64,000 nt of DNA from Ruminococcus flavefaciens ND2009 (GCF_000621785.1 NZ_KK211347.1:186001-250000), one strand, 5' to 3'; counted from the first letter of the stretch, positions 1-9,264 are shown. Numbers and translations are program-made. The notes: generated by a model from the letters alone, not told the origin.

Positions 1-161
1 GTCCTTTTTTGTTTCCCAGAAAACCAAGTGATAGAAATACTATCAGCGATTTGTGAGCCGTTTTTGACGGCATTGGTTGCAGTTCGGGAAACTACACCAC
101 CGAGAGCAACTACAGCCGCTGTTAACGATTTTTGAGCCTCCTGTGGCAGATACATACCCAC

Positions 162-386
162 ATGCACGAACTCGCTGAAAATGCTGATAAGATAAGCGAA
201 GCAGCTGATTCTGGATACGGTGCAGTCAGCGTAGTGATGGAAAACAACAACGGAAAGCGCTCATTCAAGATAAGCTATAAAAAACCAGACGGAAAGAGCT
301 ATGCTCACGAGATCGCATATAAATATGGAATTACCTTTGAACAGCTCAGTAAAAACAGTGATAAAATAAAAAAGCTCCATGTGTAA
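162..386 (+). CDS. Hypothetical protein, probably a gene 3' fragment
   Basis: This is a 74-residue reading frame from an internal ATG; a longer version would begin at a TTG at 132, directly after an in-frame stop. No family is recognised. It is Lys/Ser-rich and hydrophilic, with no membrane segment. Its last codons run into the left arm of the hairpin of repeat copy A, and the stop codon lies in the hairpin loop. That, together with the lack of a clear ribosome binding site, suggests the 3' remnant of an older gene. The opposite strand is also open over 1-155, so coding strand is uncertain. Confidence 0.3.
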   Translation: MHELAENADKISEAADSGYGAVSVVMENNNGKRSFKISYKKPDGKSYAHEIAYKYGITFEQLSKNSDKIKKLHV

Positions 387-495
387 TTCACACATGGAGC
401 AGGATTTACAAATTGAAAACCGTTACATACATTTTTATGATATGATTGTTTTGACAAAGTCCGAAAAATAGCCACTTATTGTATGCCGTCTCTTA
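364..495. repeat. Hairpin-bearing intergenic repeat, copy A
   Basis: First of three related segments (others at 6208-6360 and 10059-10210). It opens with a 10-bp-stem hairpin (GCTCCATGTG ... CACATGGAGC), then an A/T-rich stretch containing ATGATATGATTG and TTTTGACAAAG. Copy A diverges from the other two after about position 478. The hairpin could terminate transcription, but it lacks a T-run directly after the stem, and conservation continues for about 100 bp beyond it. Function is unknown. Confidence 0.7.
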
Positions 496-560
496 AGTTC
501 TTTGCTTAGCAATTGCATACAATCTGAAGACATTGCAAAATACCGATGACTATTATTAAA

Positions 561-604
561 AGAAGGTCACAAGGATATTTAATCCTACGTGACCTTCTTT
601 TTTG
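561..604 (+). terminator. Rho-independent terminator
   Basis: Perfect 10-bp arms (AGAAGGTCAC at 561-570, GTGACCTTCT at 589-598) with an inner AGGAT/ATCCT pairing, followed by a run of T. It separates the left-edge fragment and repeat A from the GTPase operon promoter. I see no gene between 387 and 870. Confidence 0.8.
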
Positions 605-756
605 TTCCGATAGAGAATACACTTTTTTCTTCACATCAATACAAATTATCATTAAAGAGCAATTGAGATATGAATAAACTTTAAACCATAAGTATAGATT
701 ACATCAAATAATACTATGCGAAGTATCTAAAAGTTTATGAATTAATTTGTGGCATA

Positions 757-785
757 TTGACATCTTGAACAAATTGTGATATAAT
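757..785 (+). promoter_or_regulatory. Consensus sigma-A promoter of the GTPase operon
   Basis: TTGACA at 757-762 and TATAAT at 780-785 are separated by exactly 17 bp, a perfect vegetative-sigma consensus. Transcription would start near 792, leaving a leader of about 80 nt before the ATG at 871, which has an AAGGAGG ribosome binding site. A perfect promoter suggests constitutive, fairly strong expression of the four-gene operon. Confidence 0.85.
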
Positions 786-870
786 ATAATGAAATAGATA
801 CTGCTCAAAAACAAATAAAGGAGAAAAAGCAATCTTAGATAGACGTTACATCAGAATAAGGAGGTTCATT

Positions 871-2280
871 ATGTCTAATACTACTGATAATATCACTGTT
901 CAAGGAATTGGCGGAGCAGTGGATGTCATTAATCAAATGCGTATTGAAAAGTATATAGAGAATATTCGTATTCAGGATATTAACTTTGAAAACGCCATGA
1001 ACGAACTTAATTTGGCACGCGAGTTCCTTGGTAGTCCAGATCATATTCTCGGATCACCAGCAACAAAACACGGTGAAGTAGCTGAAGTATTCGATGTAAG
1101 ATTTGGCAATGCTGATAGACTTATCAGAGGCGAAGATCCTAATTATTCTTTCGATGGGGTAGGAAGAACCGCAGCAGAAGATTATCTAAAAAACAATTTG
1201 CCAGTTCAATCAAAATTTGTTCAAAGCAATCTTTCAATGGATGCTGTGCTCGAACATTTAGGAAAATATCCTGATTTCGTACAAAATGGAGGAACATACA
1301 GTATACCTAAAGATTTTTACGAACAGATTGAAGTTTGGATGAAGCTATCACCGAAAGAGTTATCAAACCTTCCTGCATCGGAAGGTGGTAGACTTGCCAG
1401 AAATGTTGTAGCAAGAATTCATGAGCTTGAAGCAAAAACAGGCAAAAGCTTTTCAGAACTAATATCACCTTCTCAAGTTAATTATGATCAAGTACAGCTT
1501 AACCATGCTGGCGAGACAATTGACGGTAAAGAACAAGAAATCATTGATGTTGACGGACAGAAAAGAGAGGAATATTGGAGAATGTCGAGAGCCTCCATCG
1601 AAGAAGGTTTGCGAGCTGCAGGAATTGCAGCAGCTATATCAGCAGTACTCTCATTTACAACAACTTTAATTGGCATACTTAAAGGAAGAAAGAAAAAACT
1701 GTCAGAACTCTCTAAGGAAGATTGGCAACAGATTTTTAAGGAAACAGGAATCGGAGCGATTAAAGGTGGAGTTTCTGGCGGTGCAATTTATACATTAACT
1801 AACGTTGCCGAAATGTCAGCGCCTCTCGCTGCCGCCATTGTTTCCGCAACATTAGGTGTAGCGACGCAAGCTATTAAGTTGTATCGTAATGAAATAACAT
1901 TAGACGATTTCATGTATAATATTCTTGGCGTGGCTACGGAAGCAGCTGTAAGTGCAGTCGGTGCATTTGCTGGACAGATATTTATACCTATTCCGGGATT
2001 AGGAGCTATTGTTGGTTCGATTATAGCCACATCAATTCTTAATATAGTTAAAAAGCTTATATTCGGTGGTGGCTTTTATGAGCTTGTTAAGCAAGCACAC
2101 GCCGAGAAACAGTTTTCAGATGAGTATAAGCCGCTTCTGCTTGCTTTTGAGCGTGCGACATCTGAATGGAAACGTATTGATTACGATATTTCAAACAAGC
2201 TCCGCCCTTATATCAATCAAAGTGAAATTGCTTTTGGTAAAAAAACTGAAGATTTACACAATTACATAGAAGGGATTTAA
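871..2280 (+). CDS. Glycine-rich membrane-inserting protein of GTPase operon
   Basis: A 469-residue protein of no family I can name; first gene of the operon, with a strong AAGGAGG site before its ATG. Residues 1-245 are soluble, acidic and mostly helical. About residues 247-270, 303-345 and 355-400 are Ala/Gly-rich hydrophobic stretches separated by a basic GRKKK patch, and the last 60 residues are charged and helical. Glycine-zipper-like stretches of this kind are typical of proteins that insert into or remodel membranes. It has no signal peptide. The stop is 5 bp from the next gene, so it is co-translated with three GTPases. Inference: a membrane effector or anchor controlled by the GTPases. 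Confidence 0.75.
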   Translation: MSNTTDNITVQGIGGAVDVINQMRIEKYIENIRIQDINFENAMNELNLAREFLGSPDHILGSPATKHGEVAEVFDVRFGNADRLIRGEDPNYSFDGVGRTAAEDYLKNNLPVQSKFVQSNLSMDAVLEHLGKYPDFVQNGGTYSIPKDFYEQIEVWMKLSPKELSNLPASEGGRLARNVVARIHELEAKTGKSFSELISPSQVNYDQVQLNHAGETIDGKEQEIIDVDGQKREEYWRMSRASIEEGLRAAGIAAAISAVLSFTTTLIGILKGRKKKLSELSKEDWQQIFKETGIGAIKGGVSGGAIYTLTNVAEMSAPLAAAIVSATLGVATQAIKLYRNEITLDDFMYNILGVATEAAVSAVGAFAGQIFIPIPGLGAIVGSIIATSILNIVKKLIFGGGFYELVKQAHAEKQFSDEYKPLLLAFERATSEWKRIDYDISNKLRPYINQSEIAFGKKTEDLHNYIEGI

Positions 2281-2284
2281 AGCT

Positions 2285-3754
2285 ATGGATGTATTGACTT
2301 CAAAGCAACTTGAAAATAATGCTGATGAGTTTGTAAGCGCTTATAGGAATGCTTCTGATGAGGAAATCAGTAAAATCGTTGCAGGAATGACAGCGATTAT
2401 TGAAGGAAATGAAGCATCATACGAAAACATGAAAAACCAGAGATGGTTTGAGCGAATTTGGTACGGACTGACGCTAAAAAATAAAGCTACTGTCAAAGAA
2501 ATGCAAGCTAAGCGTGATCAGCTAACTAAATATACAGTTCAAATACTTATAAAAATGAACAATATGATGAACGAACATAGTGAGTGCATTTATGATCTCT
2601 ATAGAGCACTTGCTGTTGTGCGTCGTGACCTTGATGTAGTAGTCGATGAGGTAAATGAACTTGCATACAAACTAAATGAAAAAATCATCAGTGTTGATAA
2701 TTATTATTTTTTATTGAATGAGATAAGAAATAATAAGTTTGATATTAATTCTCCATTAATTAGCCTTATCGATATCATGTCTTTGATAGATAGCAGAACA
2801 GCAAAAGATACCAAAAAGCTGATTCAACTTAAAGAGACAATGGAACAAATGGGATTTGATTTCTCAAAAACAATTGATATTCAGACTTATTCCGATGAGA
2901 TCTTTGCACTTCCAGAGGATAGTGTCGGAAGAATCTTGCTATTCTGTCAAAGCTTTTCCAATAGAAGTAGATTCCTTGCATACACTTGTGCTTTAATGGA
3001 AAACTATTTCTATCTTTGGGATTCAGAAAGGCGCATTGTTAGAGAAAATGGCGAAGCTGTCAAATCCGCTTTATACTGTGCTAATCTAAATCCTGATGCA
3101 AACTGCGTAGTAGGCGAAATGTTCAGTGATTTAAAAGGTGCCATTCACGAACCTTTTGATTTGATTGAAATTTCACCTATTGAAGAAACACCTTTATCAC
3201 CTGCTTCTTATTACAGTACTAAAACATCACAACCATTAAGTGTTATTGTTGCTGGTATGACTGGTTCGGGTAAAAGTACTCTTATCAATGCAATATTTGG
3301 ATGGAATATCGCAGCAACTGGGCGTGGACGGGCTGTAACCACAAAAACTGATAGATATAGCAATGATTCGGATAATATTGTTATTTATGATACAGTCGGA
3401 CTTCAGCTTAAATCAGCAAAAAATGATAATATAGTTTCTGAGATAGGCTCTATCATAAAAAGTAATCAGCCAAGTGTTATATGGTATTGCATCAATTCGC
3501 TCTCCAGTAGGTATGAGGATGATGTACTCATTAAACTGCATTCGCTCGGTGTTCCTATGATAATTGTTCTCACAAATTCTGTCGAAGAAGATGATAAACT
3601 GGATAGTGAAATAATCAAATCTAATAGTGCCAAGGGATTAGGCGATATTCCTGTAATTTCAGTATTAGCAAAGGATTATATAAGGAAGGAGATCGTTGTT
3701 CCCGCTTTTGGGCTTGAAGCTCTTATAGACCAAACTATTAAAATTGTATTTTGA
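2285..3754 (+). CDS. Helical-domain P-loop GTPase, paralogue 1
   Basis: A 489-residue protein with a long charged helical N-terminal domain (residues 1 to about 315) and a C-terminal GTPase domain that ends almost immediately after G5. G1 is GMTGSGKST near residue 325, G3 is DTVG, followed by a WYCIN...SRYE segment shared with the two downstream proteins. The G4 motif is abnormal (TNSVEEDD instead of NKxD), so guanine specificity is uncertain. The fold belongs to the TrmE-Era-like/YfjP-type GTPases (established knowledge). The order of domains (helical then GTPase) is opposite to its neighbours, suggesting a distinct role, perhaps sensor or scaffold. Its stop overlaps the region of the next gene's start. 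Confidence 0.85.
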   Translation: MDVLTSKQLENNADEFVSAYRNASDEEISKIVAGMTAIIEGNEASYENMKNQRWFERIWYGLTLKNKATVKEMQAKRDQLTKYTVQILIKMNNMMNEHSECIYDLYRALAVVRRDLDVVVDEVNELAYKLNEKIISVDNYYFLLNEIRNNKFDINSPLISLIDIMSLIDSRTAKDTKKLIQLKETMEQMGFDFSKTIDIQTYSDEIFALPEDSVGRILLFCQSFSNRSRFLAYTCALMENYFYLWDSERRIVRENGEAVKSALYCANLNPDANCVVGEMFSDLKGAIHEPFDLIEISPIEETPLSPASYYSTKTSQPLSVIVAGMTGSGKSTLINAIFGWNIAATGRGRAVTTKTDRYSNDSDNIVIYDTVGLQLKSAKNDNIVSEIGSIIKSNQPSVIWYCINSLSSRYEDDVLIKLHSLGVPMIIVLTNSVEEDDKLDSEIIKSNSAKGLGDIPVISVLAKDYIRKEIVVPAFGLEALIDQTIKIVF

Positions 3755-3768
3755 TTAGTGGTGATGTT

Positions 3769-4800
3769 ATGAATGCAAACATAGTTATTATGGGGCAATC
3801 CGGTAATGGAAAAAGCACTATAGTTAATGCAATAATGAGAAAAGAAGTTGCTCCAACCGGAAAAGGAACCGCAGTAACAACAAAAAATCAAATCTATTCC
3901 ACCTCTTACCGATTAGGTAACGACTTTTGGTCATTAAATCTTTATGATACTGTAGGAATTGAATTATCAGATAAGATTACACAAGCAACTCTTATTGATA
4001 TTGAAGAGCATTTGAGAAAATCACAAATGCAATCTTCTACATTTGATGTAAATGTTGTATGGTTTTGCATCAACAACAGAAGTTCACGTTTTCAAGATTA
4101 TGAGATTGACTTGATACGCAAGTTATCGTATGAGTATGAAATTCCGTTCGTAATTGTCATGACACAATGCCTTGATAATCAAATCGGAGAGTTGGAAAAG
4201 AGCATTCAAACAGAAATGCCCGAAGTTGTTACGGCTCGCATCTTGGCAAAAGATTATCAATTAAGAGGCGGAACAATCATTCCAGCTTATGGCTTAAACG
4301 ACTTACTTAGACGTTCATTAACGGAATACAACAAAATGAAAGTGCGTGTACTTGAATCAAAGCTGAATGATTTACAGCAAAAATTAGAAGTAAGCGAATG
4401 GTATATAAAGAATTATGAAGATAAGGCAAAAGCGTGTATTGAAGACTACGTTGATAGAGCTGGGAAAATCGGATGGCTTCCGGGAGGATGCATTCCTTTT
4501 GTACATGGATTGTGTATAAAAATGGTTGCGGAATTACATGGCTTATATGGTTTATCATCAAGTGAAGATTTTGCTGCAAATATTTTCTCTCATATCATAG
4601 TTGGTTTATTAGCAACACCATTTATGGTTGTACCAATTTTGAGTTCAGCGGTAGCAAGAGGCTATGTTGAAGCTGCAGGAGAACAATATGCTGAGGCACT
4701 TTCAAATGCAGTAAAACATTCAAAATATAGCGAACTTAGTAATCAGAAAATAATGACGGAAAGAATTAGAAAACAACTCAATCTAAGAAAAGGAAGGTAA
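3769..4800 (+). CDS. YfjP-like GTPase with DUF697-like tail, paralogue 2
   Basis: I place the start at ATG 3769 (343 residues), behind a GGTGATG ribosome binding site; an upstream TTG at 3751 overlaps the previous stop. The GTPase core fills residues 1-190: G1 GQSGNGKST at residues 9-17, G3 DTVG, the family segment WFCIN...SRFQ, and a weak G4 (TQCLDN). The C-terminal part carries a hydrophobic segment containing PGGCIPFVHG and a YGL motif, resembling the DUF697 membrane-associated domain of YcjF/YfjP-type GTPases, with hydrophobic helices around residues 265-310. Likely membrane-bound. Second of three tandem GTPase genes. Confidence 0.85.
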   Translation: MNANIVIMGQSGNGKSTIVNAIMRKEVAPTGKGTAVTTKNQIYSTSYRLGNDFWSLNLYDTVGIELSDKITQATLIDIEEHLRKSQMQSSTFDVNVVWFCINNRSSRFQDYEIDLIRKLSYEYEIPFVIVMTQCLDNQIGELEKSIQTEMPEVVTARILAKDYQLRGGTIIPAYGLNDLLRRSLTEYNKMKVRVLESKLNDLQQKLEVSEWYIKNYEDKAKACIEDYVDRAGKIGWLPGGCIPFVHGLCIKMVAELHGLYGLSSSEDFAANIFSHIIVGLLATPFMVVPILSSAVARGYVEAAGEQYAEALSNAVKHSKYSELSNQKIMTERIRKQLNLRKGR

Positions 4801-4806
4801 CATATT

Positions 4807-5985
4807 ATGAGTACAAATGAAAATCAAATTACTCAGACTAATGATGTTTTTGATACAGCCAATATTATTATCGCTGGCATCACTGGCGCAGGTAAAAGTA
4901 CGCTGATCAATGCAGTTTTCGGTAAGGATTTTGCAGCAACAGGAAAAGGAAAACCCGTAACTCAAGAAATCAAAGAATATCGTAATCCAAATGTTCCTGT
5001 TAGGATTTGGGATTCTATAGGATTTGAAATAGGAAATGATAACAGTGGTGTATCAAAAACTAAAGCTTCTATTACAAAAATCAAAAAAACCATTGAAGAA
5101 CAGGCATCTAAAGATCAAGTTGATCATATTCATGCTATTTGGTATTGCATAAATCAAGGAGGCAGTAGATATCAACCAACGGAAGCGGAGTTTGTTAGAG
5201 AACTTCATTCAATAGGTGTTCCTTTTATTATTGTTATTACTCAATGTATCGAAGAAGATGATGAATTTGTCAACGAAATCAATAATCTTAACTTCAAAAA
5301 TGGAATAACAGACATTCCTGTTATAGAAGTACTCGCTCAGGATAAGACTTTTCGTGGCGGTGGATTAATTCCAAGCTTTGGTTTGGATTTGCTTGTAGAT
5401 GAAACTATGAAAATGCTTCCTGATTTTGTTAAAGGCAGTTTCATCGCAGGACAGCAAATAAAAGTTGTTCTGAAGCGCGAAGAGTGCGAATCTATTATTA
5501 CAAAATACGAAAAAATGGCAGAAACTGGTTTTTGGGATAAAGTTCCTTTCATCAATATGGGCGTAGTTGATAATAGATTCAAGAAAATGGTTAAGGACAT
5601 CTTCGCCGTCTATAATCAGATTCTTTCTGAGAAGGCATATGATGATATTATTTTTGATTTGAGTAAATCATGGACAAAGGGATTGTTTAGTTGGTGTATT
5701 GTTCCTGCTGCCTTTAATAAGAACAAAGATAAACTCGAACGTCTTATGAGTGAAATTGAAAAAAAGGGTGCTGATGGATTAGAGCTTGAAACAAGAGAAT
5801 TTAAGGAATCTACCCGCGCAGCAAGAATGATAACATACTATGGGTACACTCTCTTAATGGCTATCGAGGATGTATGGAAACTAATACGAGAGGAAAAGAT
5901 TAAAAACATAGAAGAAGTTGTTATTCCTCAAATTAAGCAAAGAATCCAGTATTATCTCTCAGGGAGACGAAGAAACAATCATTGA
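4807..5985 (+). CDS. P-loop GTPase, paralogue 3
   Basis: A 392-residue protein begun by ATG 4807 behind AAGGAAGG. G1 is GITGAGKST near residues 23-31, G3 is DSIG (variant of DTxG), the shared IWYCIN...SRYQ segment follows, and G4 is again degenerate (TQCIEEDD). After residue 215 comes a helical region with a short PFIN segment that looks like a degenerate DUF697-type domain, then charged helices to the C-terminus. It lies 6 bp after paralogue 2 and ends the operon. Three GTPases of one family in one operon suggest hetero-oligomer formation, as in dynamin-like or GIMAP/IRG-like systems; that comparison is inference. Confidence 0.85.
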   Translation: MSTNENQITQTNDVFDTANIIIAGITGAGKSTLINAVFGKDFAATGKGKPVTQEIKEYRNPNVPVRIWDSIGFEIGNDNSGVSKTKASITKIKKTIEEQASKDQVDHIHAIWYCINQGGSRYQPTEAEFVRELHSIGVPFIIVITQCIEEDDEFVNEINNLNFKNGITDIPVIEVLAQDKTFRGGGLIPSFGLDLLVDETMKMLPDFVKGSFIAGQQIKVVLKREECESIITKYEKMAETGFWDKVPFINMGVVDNRFKKMVKDIFAVYNQILSEKAYDDIIFDLSKSWTKGLFSWCIVPAAFNKNKDKLERLMSEIEKKGADGLELETREFKESTRAARMITYYGYTLLMAIEDVWKLIREEKIKNIEEVVIPQIKQRIQYYLSGRRRNNH

Positions 5986-6002
5986 TTTATGTGAATTCAA
6001 TT

Positions 6003-6154
6003 TTGCATCTACTGGATTCAAAGTACTCTATATGATACCTGTTTCAAAGGAACGGCAGGTTATGACTATTCAGGCTCAAATTGACAGTATTCTTCGTGGT
6101 ATTGAAAAACTGAAAAAGAGCGAAGGCTCAAAGTTTCAGATCAAGGCTATGTAA
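6003..6154 (+). pseudogene. Unidentified gene 3' fragment before repeat copy B
   Basis: An open frame different from that of paralogue 3 continues past its stop to a TAA at 6152-6154, with a Lys/Gln-rich helical end. There is no start codon with a ribosome binding site. I do not recognise it. Like the fragments before repeats A and C, it looks like the tail of a gene lost next to the repeat. Confidence 0.25.
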
Positions 6155-6207
6155 CGCAGCTGTATTGTCCGTTAAAAAATCAATATTGACAGCAAGCCAG
6201 ATCGTTT

Positions 6208-6360
6208 CAGAATAAAACAAAAGCTCCATGTGCCATTCACACATGGAGCTGAATATACAAAGTGAAAAAAATGTTACATATATTTTTATGATATGATTGC
6301 TTTGACAAAGCTCGAAAAATAGCTGCTTTTCTGGCGTCATCTTTTTAGAGATGAACTTAC
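6208..6360. repeat. Hairpin-bearing intergenic repeat, copy B
   Basis: Second copy. It starts near CAGAATAAAACAAAA, contains the hairpin arms AGCTCCATGTG and CACATGGAGCT, then ATGATATGATTG, TTTGACAAAG and the shared 3' part ATCTTTTTAGAGATGAACTTAC also seen in copy C. It marks the end of the GTPase block. Confidence 0.75.
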
Positions 6361-6368
6361 AGAATTTT

Positions 6369-6397
6369 GGCACTATATTGCAGAATATAGTGCCTTT
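6369..6397 (+). terminator. Terminator-like hairpin after repeat B
   Basis: Perfect 11-bp arms (GGCACTATATT at 6369-6379, AATATAGTGCC at 6384-6394) with a 4-nt loop, followed by TTTAATTTTTG. Probable end of the GTPase operon transcript. Confidence 0.7.
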
Positions 6398-6435
6398 AAT
6401 TTTTGTCTAAATATAGCCTTATATCGGTAATATAA

Positions 6436-6486
6436 AACTGCTCACAGGATCGATTATGTACCATCTTGCGAGCAGTTATATTTTTT
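6436..6486. terminator. Bidirectional terminator-like hairpin
   Basis: Arms AACTGCTC (6436-6443) and GAGCAGTT (6470-6477) with partial inner pairing; T-runs follow on the plus strand (6481-6486) and on the minus strand. It sits between the rightward GTPase block and the leftward pseudogene at 6650. The rest of 6398-6649 shows nothing else. Confidence 0.6.
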
Positions 6487-6649
6487 GATTATATGCCAAA
6501 AATGCGATTTATACATCAATTATACATCAATTGTGTTTTTATTTCTCTATTTACCGCCCTGTATCAGCAGGTGTTTTTTAGTATTATAGAATTCGTAGTT
6601 AACCACGGTTAACACGCTCGAGTTATGACTTTAATTCATCTGAAGATAA

Positions 6650-7312
6650 TCAAACTAACGGTTTAAAGGCTTTTCCGATTATACTAATAATGTGAGCACC
6701 ATTTTTTTTAGCATTAGCCACAACAGATTGCTCAGTTTCGTCTTTGGCAGTAACGCCGAGAATAATCTGGCAGTTAGTACTATTGCACGTCTGAAAAGCC
6801 TGTGCTATGAATTCGGAAAAGTCTTTATTAACGATGCTTTGCTGTTTAGGTTCATCAAAGACTGCAAAATTCAAGCAGTAATTAGTCGTTTGAGATTGTT
6901 TTAAAATAGAAAGAGTAAACGCCCATATCATCCTGACATTATCACTTGCAGAAGACCCGAATTTCATATCAAAATCATTTATACTGGGTAAAAGCGTGAC
7001 CGGAGAAATATCTATTCTGTCCTTATCATTTATACTGCCATAACCAAAAAGATATAGATAATCTACAAATTGAGATTTCATTTCTTTTAGTGTTGCTCGA
7101 ACAGAATCATCATTGTTTTGGTTCTCCATCATTTCACGTTTTGCAAGTAGTATTCTATATTCCTCAGATAAATCATGAATTGTTTTACGTGTTTCATGCA
7201 TTTCTTTCAAAGCATTATTTATTTCATCTATAGAATCCTGTATATGTATTTTCTTGCGAACATTTGCTTCTGAATAATTATCTTCTAGCAGAATATCTAA
7301 CTGAAGAAATTG
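6650..7312 (-). pseudogene. 3' fragment of an SMC/ABC-type ATPase gene
   Basis: About 220 codons are open on the minus strand, with no start codon at the 5' edge, where the frame hits a stop near 7313. The N-terminal part is coiled-coil-like. The C-terminal half has a signature-like motif (SASDNVR) followed about 25 residues later by a Walker B-like FAVFDEP and a basic IIxIIG end. That order matches the C-terminal lobe of SMC/RecF/SbcC-like ATPases; the Walker A half is missing. Inference: remnant of an ATPase from a defence or repair operon, deleted at its 5' end. Confidence 0.6.
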
Positions 7313-7768
7313 ATATCATTCTTTCAGCGATTTTGTAAATTACGCCAATTATAATATTCAACTAATTACGTTGAACATAATGAGATATCACTAATATTTT
7401 GACATTTGGTGATGATACATTAATTTTACTGACATTTATATCAAATACATCGTACTTGAATTAAAACGCATTATTCGGTTGGATTCAATAAAAAATTATA
7501 CGAATTTTGAATGAGTGTTCGTATATAAAACATAATATATATTGTAATTATAACATAGATCGAAGAAAATAGTCAATATAAAAAACAAGAATTTTTTAAG
7601 ATATTGAAATATCAGATTCTAATAGTAAGTATAAAAATGCCGCAGCTTTATGGCTACGGTATTTGATATGTATTAGTTATTTCTTGTCCATAGCTGATCA
7701 ACGTTCATCGTATCCTATTATTAACTATCAAAAACATATGGGAATAAAGTTTTATTTGGAGAATACTA
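7313..7768. other. AT-rich spacer between pseudogenes
   Basis: I see no gene. The only structured element is the minus-strand terminator-like hairpin at 7633-7664 that follows the broken nuclease gene. Confidence 0.5.
7633..7664 (-). terminator. Terminator of the broken nuclease gene
   Basis: On the minus strand the arms AAATACCG and CGGCATTT (with one G-U pair) enclose further pairing, followed by TTTTTATA. It lies about 105 bp downstream of the stop at 7769. Confidence 0.6.
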
Positions 7769-8606
7769 CTATATTAAAGATTCCTCTTTTATTTCTTCAT
7801 ACTTTTCAATAACTTCTTTTCGAAGTTTTTCAACCTCTTTTATATCACTTTCTTTATTTGCGGTATGATATTTATTAAGACTATTGAGAAAAGCGTTAAT
7901 AAGAGCATATGAATTGGAATCGATAAGCATAGGTGATCTTTGAAAAAGTTTTCGAATAGCATAAACACAGACATTCGCACTATTCGTTAAATCAAGTGGT
8001 ATTCCATAAGTTGGATCGCACTCAAGGAATTCCTCTATTCTTTGAGCTACAGCTTCTGTAAAAAAGAGTTTTCGTAATTCGTGTGCATTTTGAATTATTG
8101 TAGGGTATTTCTGACAAGCATCCATAGAAGCTTCTGCTAGTACTTCTATGTGTCCCTGATATAATTCAGGATAATACAAACGCAGCATAGTTTGATCGCT
8201 TTTGATTGAATGAACAATATCATCCCAGAACAAAATCTTAACAGGCCATTTCCCTTGTTCAATACGTTTTAAAGATATATTGCAAATATGTTCTTGTAAT
8301 GTAACATCATTTTCAATTGCCACCATAATTATAAACTCATTCATTTTTATTGTGCATTCTTCAGCATCGGCAATCCAATCATTCAACTTTGATGTAGATA
8401 CGCTTTTAACATTCTTACATTGCGCAAAAAATGTATGTGTGGTTTTGTAATTGAACTAGTATGTCAACACCGTTTTGTGATTGCCCTTTTCTACCCCAAA
8501 GTTGAGTATCAGCAGAATACTTTTTTGAAGGAAATCCTTACACGTTTTTTTCAAATTCGGCAAAATCGTTAGGTGGAGTGATTCTATATATTGCTAACGA
8601 AGACAT
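7769..8606 (-). pseudogene. Frameshifted PD-(D/E)XK restriction-type nuclease
   Basis: The intact 3' part (205 codons, from 8386) is preceded by a readable N-terminus from ATG 8606, which has an AAGGAG site. The N-terminal frame reads MSSLAIYRITPPNDFAEFE, meets a TAA in the region around 8545, then continues through a GRKGQSQNGVDI motif. It shifts frame in a run of six T (around 8423-8431) into AQCKNVK and the downstream frame. GVD plus QCK is the catalytic signature of PD-(D/E)XK restriction endonuclease-like proteins, which sense or cut DNA as N-terminal modules of defence proteins. Two disruptions make it a recent pseudogene. Its neighbours are also damaged defence-type genes. Confidence 0.75.
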
Positions 8607-8634
8607 CTTATTCTCCTTTTTTTATAAAGTAGAT

Positions 8635-9264
8635 TTACGTATATTTTAATAGATTAAGAAAATCTTCTAAATCCATCAGTTGAATTAGGTGTTCCTCTTC
8701 TGCGGCAAATCTATGAGCACCTCTTGTGAAACGCGATGTGGTAATAATAATTGCTTTATTAACTCTATCATGTTGCCTTACACCTGCTGCAGATCTTACT
8801 ATATTTACACCGACTGAATGATCAGGATTATAGTGCTTACACTCAATATATAAACAAATTGGAACGCCAGAAATATTTTTTGTTGCAATGACATCTTTTC
8901 CTCCATCTTTCTGAGGAGGAGTTAACTCAACAATATATCCATTTCTGGAAAACACTTCAGCAACTAATTCTTCAAATCGTCTATCTGAGATTCTATAAAT
9001 AGTAGAAGGGTTTATTCTTATTTGTTCAATTAGTCGCGTAATGTCATCAGCTATCCACTCTTCACATTCTTCAGGAATATCAAAATCAAAGTAATCTGGA
9101 TCTATTGAAAGTGAATACCTAACATCACATCCCCAAGCATTGCAATCATCAAAATCAATCGCACCTAACGGATATTCATAACCTCTTATAGTAAAGCCAA
9201 ATTGATTACCGCATCGTATGCATTCTGATTCATAAATAAAATCATGTTCAATGCTTACTCCCAT
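8635..9264 (-). CDS. Mrr-like restriction endonuclease, truncated at N-terminus
   Basis: The C-terminal half (residues ~100-205) is a clear Mrr-family catalytic domain: FEELVAEVFSRNGY, then GGKDVIA and the ExK site YIECKHY, then a QHDRVNKAIIITTSRF segment. Mrr-type enzymes cleave modified or foreign DNA. The N-terminus has a CxxC zinc-finger half (CIRCGNQF). Reading upstream in frame, a second zinc-ribbon half (CxRCGKQF) is interrupted by TAA at 9337-9339, and a plausible original start is GTG 9372 behind GGGGGA. The ATG at 9264 lacks a good ribosome binding site. The gene may therefore be inactive or make only a truncated nuclease. Confidence 0.75.
   Translation of the reverse strand: MGVSIEHDFIYESECIRCGNQFGFTIRGYEYPLGAIDFDDCNAWGCDVRYSLSIDPDYFDFDIPEECEEWIADDITRLIEQIRINPSTIYRISDRRFEELVAEVFSRNGYIVELTPPQKDGGKDVIATKNISGVPICLYIECKHYNPDHSVGVNIVRSAAGVRQHDRVNKAIIITTSRFTRGAHRFAAEEEHLIQLMDLEDFLNLLKYT

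Noticed and set aside
1..155. Open minus-strand frame running off the left edge (QEAQKSLTAAVVALGG...)
   Set aside because: No ribosome binding site and it competes with the plus-strand frame 162-386; too short to decide.
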